In this document: piece by piece, positions 26,792 to 37,388 of the stretch | Layout of the letters: every line of letters starts with the position of its first letter | Numbering within the stretch: position 1 is the stretch's first letter | Source of the DNA: Paragordius varius | Taxonomy: Eukaryota > Nematomorpha | Assembly (NCBI GenBank): GCA_964247055.1 | Contig: OZ176054.1 | Location: forward strand, 12,834,001 to 12,898,000 | DNA: 64,000 nucleotides | Reading direction: 5' to 3' | Translations under genes and position numbers: made by a program | Notes under the pieces: model-generated | Told to the model about the DNA's origin: nothing | Database searches by the model: none | What the model saw: the letters and a program-made list of their open reading frames with translations, nothing else

Positions 26792-28679
26792 ATGCAGCAA
26801 AATATAATCATCGTGCTAAAATCCATCTTATTTATGATATCAATTTATTCTTGGGTCATTTTCATTTTTATATTTAGTTTGATATCTATGAATCAAATAG
26901 GGGCAGCCTCGACTTTTTGGTAAGTATTTTATTCAGTTTAAAAGTTTTAAATTTGGGTTCTTTTGACATCTTTATATATTTATTCTCCATGATTTGTTGA
27001 AAATATCTAATTTATATTAAAATTTTTAAGCATGATCATTTTGTGTTGCTATAATTGTCAAATTTTTATTGATATAAATAAAAATTTAAAAAGCCCCTAA
27101 TTTACCCATATAAATTCTATGCAGTATAAGACTTTTGGTTAAGTACATAACAAAAAAATTTACTTTTTAAAGAGTAATATCTAAAGGTCTACCTAACAAA
27201 TATTTCGGATATCTGGTTCGTTTTATCCCTTTAAACGATTAAAAACCATTTAAAAACACCTTTTTTACACTGTTTCCCATATTCATTCCTATTTTTTTTA
27301 GGGTAATTGAAAAACTGTCAAGCCATCCGGATTCCATGGGACCCGTTCTATGTAACATGATTCCAGGTTTAATTCCTCACCAAAAACGGATTTGTTACAA
27401 GTTCCCTGAATCTATGATTGTTATGAAGAATGGACTTAAACTGGGCGTCCATGAATGTCAAACGCAATTCAAGGGTCATCGATGGAACTGCACACTAAAA
27501 TCCATGCATTTTTATTCTACAATGCCAGAAAATTTAAATATCAAATATGGTAGTCATATACTAACAAATTTTTCAAGCCATAATAAGAAAAATAAAAATT
27601 ATAATCATATAAGTCAAAATCAAAATTCAATCAATTTACCATCCCTAACACCTCCACATAAAATATCACAACATCTTGAAAATCAAGAAATTACAAATTA
27701 CATGGAAATAAATCCGTACAGCCTACCTAAAACTTTAAAAGGTTTATAGTTTTTGAATCTTTTTCAGCACAGCCGAGATGTTTTGTGCGGCTAATATAAA
27801 TTTGGAGAATCAAAAAAATAGTTGGAGATTTCCGTAATTTGCAAAAAAACAATGCTATTTATAAAATAAATTTTAAATGATATATTTTGAACTATTTCTA
27901 AATATAAAGCCTTCCGAATTTCGACAGAGAAAAATATTGGTGGTTTTTGAGATATTTTTTACAATTTTCTGTTTAAAATCTAAAATAAAATATTTATCAA
28001 ATTTATTTTTAATTGCGCCCGCAGAATTTTTTTTTATTGAAAATGCGCCCCTCAATTTGTGCTGGACACCCCTATTAATTAAGTGTTCGTTATTTAATTC
28101 GTAATCTTGTTTATTTTATCTTAATATAGGTACTAGAGAAACCGCATTTTTGTATTCGATTTCATCGGCGGGGATTGCTTACGCCCTAATAAGATCATGC
28201 AGTAGAGGCGAAATCAAGGGTTGCAGTTGTACCCCACCCATAAAAACTCATTCGAATCTTAAAAGAAGTAATCAAGCTCAATTTCAAAATCCTGCGCTGA
28301 AAAAAACTGGCAGAAATCTGCAAGACGACCTAAATATGGTCAATTATATTGAACTAAACAGTCATAATGATGTTAACAATAAGATTGTTCGGAAAAAAAG
28401 ATTTACTCATGATGATAACGGTGAAAGCCAAATGCATTTTAAAAATTCAATCAACTCGGCTAAGGTAAGAAATATAATACATGGAAATCCTCAGGAAAGA
28501 ATTAATGATCAGAGTGATAGAATTAAAAGAAACGCCTTTAAATGGTCAGGATGTTCAGACAATGTAAACTTTGGCTGTAAATTTTCTCGAACATTCATTG
28601 ACGCTCACGATAAAATGCAGAGGGATGCCCGCGCACTCATGAACATACACAATAATAGGGTTGGACGAAAGGTTTATCA

Positions 28680-28710
<31 letters not shown>

Positions 28711-31191
28711 AGTATATGGGAAAATCAAGGGGTAATAAAGTATGGTTGTCTTTGAAAAAATTATTTGTCTTTAAGTTTATTTTTTATGTTTTGTTTGCAT
28801 AATTTTAAATTTTACTCTAACAACTGCTTTCTGAGTTTCAAAATTCCTGTAACAAATTCAATCTACCGTTTCAAATATTATTTTATATCGTGGTGTTTTA
28901 AATCAATCATATATCCATTTTAACATATTTTTGGCAAATTTTACTTTGTGGCTTCTTAAACCTAACCTAAAGTTAATTGGTCATATTTTACTACTGCATT
29001 TTTAAACAACGGTTATATTTATTGGTTACAACCTGCAATTTAAAATTGACAATATATTATTCATCTCTTTATTTTAAAACCATTTAAACTAATTATAATA
29101 TTTTATATTTTTTGTGTGACACATCTGATAAATTTAATTTTTATTGGTATTTATATATTAATTGAAATTAGAATTAATAATCTGTAATTTAGATGACAAG
29201 ATATATCATAAAATGAAAAACCAGCATAAATTATTTAAAATTTCGATAAAAATTTGTATTAAATTTTACTTATTTTATATTTTGAAACGGTAATCTATAC
29301 GAATATAATCATCTTTAAAATGATTTAAGCACGTTTCAATAAAAATAATGTTAAATAACTAATTTTTTTAATACGTTTATTATCATTCTAATAAAAGTTA
29401 GGTGGTGTAATATTGTAATTTAATATTGTATTGTAAGGTGTTTAATAAATTAATTAACAGATATATTGCATCTAGTTTAAAATTTGCCAATACTTACTAA
29501 GGTTTCTCAGTACCATAAGAGGCAGGAAATTTAAAATTACATAAATCGTTAGGAAAATATATAATTATAATTTCCTTATTTGGTTATATAATACACTTTC
29601 TATGAAAACGGGTAAAAGTCCCGATTTTTTGATATTAACCGTTAACGATGATTTTATCTAAAAATTGTTATAAGCAATTGAATTAAACTGATTTTACCAT
29701 CTCACTTTACTGGACATTGGTAACATGAAAATAATTTCCCCTTACATATCCATTTTTGTTTTTTTCGCGTGAAAAGCTTTAAAGAAAGTTGACAATAATG
29801 ATATTGTTAATATTACAATTGACCAATTACTATTTAATATTAAGGCGTATTTGTACAAAAATGTAAAAATTTGAGGCTACATTTAAAATAAGTTTTATGC
29901 TGCAACGTGGTGTAAGATTAATATTAAAATTAAAAATTAGCGCAAAAAAATATATATTGTTTAATTCGGACATTATGATTTTATGTACTGAAAAAGCTTT
30001 TGTCCAAATTAAAAATAATTTTACTATTTCTTGCAACTGATATTTTATCGAGATTTTTCTTGAATTTAAGATTAATTTAAAATGTAAAATATAACCAATA
30101 AATATTCTAATGGGTCGGATTTTATATTATATTAGGCTGTACGTAAATCCCTTAAACTGGAATGCAAATGTCATGGGGTAAGTGGTTCGTGTAATCTACG
30201 GACATGTTGGAAATCGTTAACAAATTTTAGGCACATAGGAAACTATCTTAAGACTAAATACGACAAATCTCGCCCAATCATGATAAATCAAGATGGAAAC
30301 GCTTTAATAGTAAAACGACATACAAACTATCGAAGACCCCGAGGCTCAGACCTAGTCTACTTGGAAGAATCGCCCAATTATTGTGCAAGGAATCCGAGAA
30401 CGGGTATATTTAAATTTATAATACGTATAATCGTTTAAGATCTCCTAAACAAAGCTAAGTTTTTTCCCATAAAAAATATTATGTAATATTCTCAATTCAA
30501 CATCTAAATTTAAACACAATACATTAAGAGTAAAAAAATCATATATAATGCATTTTACTATATTCTTATCTTTAATTATCGTTCTGGGTTGCAAAATAAG
30601 GGAGAGGGAAGTAAATTGGTGATTAATTTATTTATTTCACAAATTTATTCATAGTATTAAAAATCAAGAAAATCAAATATTGATTTCCTTTCTTATACTT
30701 TTACGTTATGTCTAATATAATTTTAATGTATCTGTCAAGGCTCGATAGGCACGGCTGGTAGATTGTGTAATCGAACATCTCAAGGGCCCGATGGATGTTT
30801 AACCATGTGTTGTGGCCGAGGTTATGATACCAGGTTAGTCCTTAAAGTCTATAAATGCCATTGCAAACTTATGTGGTGTTGCAAAATCCTTTGTCAGGAA
30901 TGCCGGAGATGGGAAGAAGAATTTTATTGCAAAAATGAACAAAATTGGTATTTTCCAGACTTTAATACAAACTCACTTCTGGTTAACAACCGAAATTTTG
31001 GTTACGATTCATACAAAACACGGCCTACAGTTAAAAAAATGGATTCTTGGCGAAATGGTGCGGATAGATTAATAGATGGCAATTATTTGAAACAATTTGA
31101 AGTTAAAACCACCAATCAGAATTATAATAACATAAATATCGATAACAATATAGATAATTTAGAACCTCTTCCAAACTATGATTTATATTAA
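26792..31191 (+). CDS. Wnt2: Wnt ligand, Wnt2-like, five exons, about 609 aa
   Basis: Exons 26792-26919, 27302-27741, 28130-28671, 30136-30403 and 30740-31191, all in phase. The N-terminus (from [10 protein letters not shown]) is a hydrophobic signal peptide. Wnt hallmarks in order: CNMIPGL (60), HRWNC (102-106), [15 protein letters not shown] (190), CSC (221-223), [16 protein letters not shown] (328), [26 protein letters not shown] (380-389; S386 is the usual acylated serine), [27 protein letters not shown], and a final cysteine cluster ending YCK (524). [20 protein letters not shown] and GTAGRLCN match vertebrate Wnt2 better than other subfamilies as I recall them; the subfamily is less certain than the family. 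It is much longer than the usual 350-400 aa because of inserts at ~110-189 and ~224-327 and an 85-residue tail. It is a secreted Frizzled ligand. Intron 2 holds a hAT-like piece; intron 3 opens with a TA run and half an inverted-repeat element. Confidence 0.95.
27767..28076. mobile_element. hAT-like fragment in Wnt2 intron 2
   Basis: The right end reads TTGTGCTGGACACCCCT, the inverse of a typical hAT terminus AGGGGTGTCCAGCAC. The left end is not its clean partner. It carries small open frames that I treat as relics. Confidence 0.5.
28684..28711. repeat. TA microsatellite at the start of Wnt2 intron 3
   Basis: About 14 AT dinucleotides, 12 bp after the exon 3 donor. Confidence 0.95.
28719..28819. 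mobile_element. Family-1 right-half fragment in Wnt2 intron 3
   Basis: Only the right half (AAAGTATGGTTGTCTTTG ... ATTTTACTCTA) is present, right after the TA run at the start of the intron. Confidence 0.65.
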
Positions 31192-31555
31192 ATTTTGATA
31201 TTATTGTAGAAACATTCCCCCCTATGCATTCAAACCAATTATGATCTAGTTTTTATATTACTATTGTAACTTATATAAAAGTACTTAAAGCAGACCACAC
31301 TCAATTTTTTATGATATAATATTTAATGATAGATTTATTCAAAATTCAGCTATAATATATCCTGTAATGTGTATAAATAATTAATAAATTATGTAATTTA
31401 CTAAAAATAGATTACCGATATATAATTTACATATATTAATTGTAAGTTGGTTACATTGCGTTTTATACAATAAAATGTAAAAATAAGCCAAAAAATGCTA
31501 TAAAAATATCTTAATATTTTGTTCAAGAGGTAGAAATATATTTTATCAAAATTGC

Positions 31556-34500
31556 TCAAACAATTTGCATGGATAAAGTGCGTATATCGAGTCTTTTTGT
31601 CAATTTCGTATTGTTCAGGGGATTTATGGTTAAATTGCTTGTTAAGTCAACGATATCGGAGTTAGCTATACTACTCTTTGAGATCAAATAATCTTTTGGC
31701 ATCTTTTTTGGATCAAGATTGCTGCCAGATTTAGTTATTAAAGTGTCAAGCCTCTCTAAAAAATTTGTTGAGTTTTTAGTTAAATATTATATAGAGCCAT
31801 GTCATCCGCGGCCCTTAAAATTTGTTATTATTAAATTAGGATATTTTGTATTGAAATTGTAAAATTGTTCCAATATAATCCTACAATCAAATAGTTACAA
31901 TAATTATTTAATATTTCAAAGAAGATCAACATCTAAGCAAAAGCTTTGGGTCATAAAGTTAAACTATGCTTTAAAATATCTGGAATTTTTATAATGTTGC
32001 AAATAATTTAAAACGTTAAGAATTTAACCGAAGCACACCTAGGGAAATATATTAAAATAAAAATATATTATCATCAATAGATTTAATTTTTGACTTATCT
32101 CAGAAAAACCACCAATTTCGTAAAATATTATGACTTTACAAGATACAGAATAGACCTTTTAACAAGAATTTAGAAATTTCATTTATTTAAACTATGAATG
32201 CAATAATTTTGACGTGCCTAGATATGACGAAACTCTCAAAGGGCTTTTTGATATTTTGCGGAGACCTCCACTTAAGCCCACAACAACCTTTCAATCACAA
32301 GGGCATGCAAAAAAATAAAGTTAACCTTTTCTCTCTTAATTTCGGGTCTTTAATAAACCCTACTTTGGGCTCCTTATCTTTTTAAATTTAACCATGTTTA
32401 GAAACTTAAGCGTCGTTCCGTGTTAAAAATGTTTTTAAAACATATTAATCAGCTATGAGAGCATTATGGTTTTCGCTTATTTTCCTTATATGGCGTATTG
32501 AATGTAAAAATGTAACCAATATGTTTATTTGATAGGCAAGCAAACCAAAATTATTATGGTGTTAATTAGTTTAATACTTTGGGTGGTATCAGCAGTGCGA
32601 TTATATGGCTCTTGTAAATTTCGGCTTATGTTTTGAGTCCCCTCCCTCGTCAAATGAGACTGTTGGTTAGGAAGAGTTTGGCTTGAAGTTTTTTGAGCAT
32701 CACTCTTTTCAACAGGACTGAGGGAAATTCCATTCATTAGAGATTTTTCGATTTGGGAAACTAGGTCGGCTTCATTCAAATTGTTTTGTGTTTCATTATT
32801 TGTCCCAGCAAATAATTCACTCCATTCCATCTGTAAGTTATAAAAGTTAATTGAAATGCTGTTTATTCAATATTTTCGAAAAACATTAGATATTTATTGC
32901 GGTTGTAAGACGTTGAAAATATAAAATATAAATAAATTTATAAACGATTCAAGGTGAAATTACAGTAAAAATTTATACAGAAAAAACGAAATAATTATAC
33001 CTTAAATTTTGGCGTTAACATTAATTTTTGGATAGGTAATCGGTCAGACATCGTACTGCGTGAAGGAACATAAGGATCTATAGACAAAATTAAAAATCAT
33101 TATGTTATGATAAATAATGAGTAAAATTAACAAAAGCTATCTAATTTTCTTTTATATGCTAAAATTTAGATCCCACAAATTATTTACACCCCTAATTAAT
33201 TGGGAATTCAAAATATTAATGTATGTAGGGAAATAAATATTAATAAATTAAAATCGATAGTGTGCAAAAAATGATTATATTAGATTTAATTAAAGTTTTA
33301 TCGTCTTAGCTCTCCAAATCCCAGAATGAAATTTAATTATTTTGATTTGCTTCTTTCACACCACACAAATTTAAAAAAGTTTATAAATTTATCCGTTCTT
33401 ACCACCATTGAGAGTGTTAAATGTTATTTTGTCATTGCAATCATGGTTGCTAGCACTGAGAAGGTGTTTATTGGTGACCTTAGCAGTTGTTATATGTCTG
33501 CTATAATTGAGCTGATAATTATTGTCTAGTTTCGGTCGAATGAAGTATGGAATGGAGTTTGGAGTTAAAAGTTTTACACTATGTTTTTCCTCGGTTCGTT
33601 TATTAGTTCTTAGCTTAAGATCCGTATGTTGATGCTTATCGCCCAAGTGATTGCCGGTATATTCTGGTGGACTACATCCTGAGGAACTACTGTCTAACGA
33701 TTCCAAGGCTGAATCGACGCTTTGTTGTGGGCTGTTTGTGTTATCAACGTTTGAATTATGGTTCGTTTGATTTATTCTAGAGGTATCAACAGCTCCTCTG
33801 TTCTCGTTTTGTGTGTCTTCATTGTTTCCACTAGTGTTTGTGTGATAATTGGAGGCTGGACTCCCGTTTTCATCAGTTCCAAAAGATATATTATTGGAGT
33901 TCATGGTTAAACGCAATGGAAACTCCTCTTGCAGAGTTAAATTATTGAACAAAGTGGTAGTTACGCTAGGATCAGTTGTATTGTTACTATTCTCTTGATT
34001 TGAGGGATGTGGACGATGAGACTGGTGTGAAGATAGATAATCATTTTTGGCTATTGGAGTATATGTTATATCTTTGGCATGCAAACCAAAAATGGCGTCA
34101 CGATTTCGTGAACATCTATAAGAATGAAATCCATTTATGTTGCTATCTGTCTTGTCGTGCATCAGACCTGATAAAATATTTTGCAATTTTCGTTCATCGA
34201 AGGATTGATTGAGTAGATTTGCTTGTGACTTGAGTTGTTGAAAAAGCAAAACATTTTTTGGACTATCACAATGTGTCTCCGGATTTCCTTGATCACTTAT
34301 AACCTTTGGAACGTTACCATTTAAAAAGATTTTATTTCTTGTATCATCGACATAAACTTTCGTGTTTTCAGTCGTTTCCCACACTTTTCCATATCTTTTA
34401 TCGGCACACGTTGATTCATGAGTACCATATGAGCCATTAAAATAATTTGGTTTACAATGATTGGTCCAAACGATTTCGTGTTTTAGCGGTAATTCTACAT

Positions 34501-34741
34501 TGTTTGAAGTGAAAATCGGCCGTTGGTGCATATGATTTTGGAGTATACTGGTATAAAAGTTAGCATTTATATTCCTCATCATTGCATAGCATGGAATTTT
34601 TTGATTAGCATGTTTTTCGATTTTAATATCATTGTAGTTGTTTGTATGATAATTGTGCTTATCATTTATCATTACATATTTATCGTTTGTATGAGGGAAT
34701 TTAGTGCCATTAGGGTTTTTATACAGATTTTTGGGGGGCAT
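31556..34741 (-). CDS. Unrecognised four-exon gene, about 622 aa, low-complexity protein
   Basis: Minus-strand exons 34741-33403, 33077-33001, 32830-32578 and 31755-31556, with phases agreeing at each junction. The first donor is G|GTAAGA, and the last acceptor follows a clean pyrimidine run. An in-frame TAG lies upstream of the ATG. I do not recognise the family. The first 446 residues are Asn/His/Ser rich, with a Ser/Asp patch (ESLDSSSSGCSPPEY) and no transmembrane segment or zinc finger. The most conserved-looking part lies at the short second exon and the start of the third: SDRLPIQKLMLTPKF followed by KMEWSELFAG (about residues 457-481). The C-terminus is Lys/Ile/Asn rich and ends LSMQIV. 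Without the fourth exon the third would read through to a stop at 32525 that overlaps an AATAAA-like motif; I prefer the spliced form because the fourth block is coding-like and in phase. It converges on Wnt2, 364 bp apart. Confidence 0.7.
32960..32990. mobile_element. Family-1 left-end fragment
   Basis: TACAGTAAAAATTTATACAG, in the intron between the second and third exons of the unnamed minus-strand gene. Only the tip is recognisable. Confidence 0.4.
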
Positions 34742-37388
34742 TGTTTCAATGTTCGAGTTGCTATGTGTGTGATAATGGTAAGGTATTTCCTGGCAATTCT
34801 ATTAAAATATAATATAAGGTTTAATCCTAATGTTTGGTAAATACCTGAATATTAAAATAAAATTATGATAAAATTTTTTTTATCCTAGCACATTTAATCC
34901 ATACATTTTAGTGTTAATAAAATATTGTCAAAATCTAAACCTCTCTCTTGAATCATTTCCTAGTATAAAGACTAGGAATTCCACAAGATGCTTTTTCTAT
35001 CAAATAACGATTTTAATTTCAATAATTTTAAAAAACAAAAAGTTAATAACAAATATTTTATACAGATGATTATAATTTTAAACCTGGACTTTTTTAATTT
35101 AACATATATGTGGTTACGATTGCGAAACATTAAATGGTGTATGATACCAATTCACATTATTATATCGCTAGCCAAACATAAGCATTTATAATCGCAATCT
35201 TCAACTAAAACAAAATATTTTTAATATATATTTTGGCCATCTAATGATAATGGTGGCTAAGCGATTTAAAAACATTTAAAACAACAAAACGTGGTACTGT
35301 ATTATAGAATGCATATATATACAAAAAATACAAGCCCCATATAATGATTTTACCAATTTTTTCTATCCTTTAAATCTAAGATTATGACTCGTAAATTTTT
35401 ACAAAATCTACATTAATGATTACACTATAAGATGATATATAATTTTCTTAAATGACTCGTAAGCCCCAACACTAAAAGCGCAATAATTATCATGATGCAT
35501 TTTTCTACCATAATATATTTAGAGTTTAAGCAATGCTTGTCACTATTTTAAGAATTAATTGTTATCAGATTTGCCAAAATTATTTAATAATTAACGCCTT
35601 TCTTTATCATTTTTTATTTTCTGTAATTATTTGGAAATTTATTCTTTTTTAAACAAACTCATTTATTATCACTCGCTTTCCAATCTATTAAAACACCTGT
35701 TACCTTTTAGTTATTATATATACCTTGCATATATATATATATATATATATATAATCATATATATCTATCCTTGGATTAAACCTTTTAAAAAAACCAACGT
35801 CTCCCACCGGAATAATTATTAAAGGCATCGAACTAACTTGAAATTAAGATTTACCAACAAGATAGTAGACTGTTCTTAATCACAATTAGCAAACCAAGAA
35901 AGTTTTAGTATAGAAGAGTAATATAGCACGCGTTTTGCGTTCATTTTAATACAGTATCGATGAGGTTAACATAATATTTTGCATGAAAATGACCGTTTTC
36001 TGATTAGCTGTGTAGCCTCACATTTTCTACCACATTTTTTTACATAGATGATAATAATCTCGAAATTAGTTTAATCCCAAATATCTGACCCGCATCTCCC
36101 CAAATCCATATGAAACGGTAATGAAAAACTCAAAAACGGTCACAATACATTATGACATTTTGTTTCTATAATGCCATATGATTATTACTTTACAAATAAT
36201 GTCAATTCAGTAATCAATTAAAAAAAGACTAAAAATACCATATTAGTAAAAGAGTTGTGGTGAGAGTTAGCTGGCAAAACAATTTGATTTTGGTTGCATT
36301 GATGAGGGCATGGATTAAGGTAAGAGCCAACTAAAACATTGTTTCGATTCTCCAAATATTTGTCTACATGTGTAAAATTATATATATATATATATATATT
36401 ATGCGGTATATTTCATTTTAATATACTAATTAATTTCAGATGTATTTAGATTAATTTTTTGGTAAAATTTTAATATATTAAATGTAGAAGGCTAATATAT
36501 ATAAATATATCTCGTTTTTATTAATCAAAATATGTCACTTTTGTATCGTTAAATAATATAAACACCAAAGAAAAAAACTGAAACCAATATTGTTAAAAAA
36601 AATGTTTTTTGTTTTTTTCTAAATTTAAAATTTTCTTTGATCTCCGTTTGTGTTCAATGACAAATAATAACAATTGTCACATAAACGCATATCATGTAAT
36701 AATAAAACCATATTATACATGAAAAAAATTGTTTTTCTAACCATAGATTTAACTTTTGTTTTCAAATTATATAAAAATATATTGCGATGCGCCAATTCTT
36801 AGATAATATAAGTTTCTTTGGTCTAATTATTATTTCCAAAATGATATCTTTGTAACAAAAAACAAAAAAAAGACTTTAAAAATTTTGATATTTATACAAT
36901 TTAAATTGAACCAGGAACCAAAATCTTTTGTGAGTAGGTTTGTTCGAGTGCCGCTTACATCTACATGTATTTTTCAATTAAAAGATAAATCCTTTTTCCT
37001 TAGAGTGGATAGATAACAAAAATATATTCCTCTTACTTATATATTCTTTTGTAATAATCACTTGAATGGAATCAAGGATTAAAAACCATGGTAGGCTATT
37101 AAGGTTTTATTGGTGCAGTTTTCAAAGTTTTTATAAATTAATAGATAAAATTAATGTATATACATGAATTGCAGATATTCGCTTGTTAAAAAAGGATTCT
37201 CGAAAAAATACTCTTGTGCAAGTAAAACAATAAAATAAAATATATTTATTTATTTGTCTAATATTATACATGTGTGTGGTTATTGTCAATGTCACAGAAG
37301 ATCATAGAAATGCGGAAATTTTTTTGTCATTTACAAAATAAAATAATGCCAAGATACGTAAAAAACAACATCTAAAATGTACATAAAG
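34742..37388. other. Intergenic between the unnamed gene and the receptor
   Basis: AT-rich, with TA runs near 35728 and 36380 and an AATAAA on the minus strand at 37245-37250 that fits the receptor's 3' end. No gene seen. Confidence 0.5.

Noticed and set aside
27873-28104. Frames of 60-75 codons on both strands in Wnt2 intron 2
   Set aside because: They overlap the hAT-like fragment and interrupt the Wnt reading; no family.
32525-32577. Stop at 32525 as the end of the unnamed gene
   Set aside because: The last codons look intronic, the stop overlaps an AATAAA-like motif, and an in-phase coding-like exon lies at 31755-31556.
34523-34840. 105-codon plus-strand frame
   Set aside because: Antisense shadow of exon 1 of the unnamed minus-strand gene; hydrophobic composition typical of such shadows.
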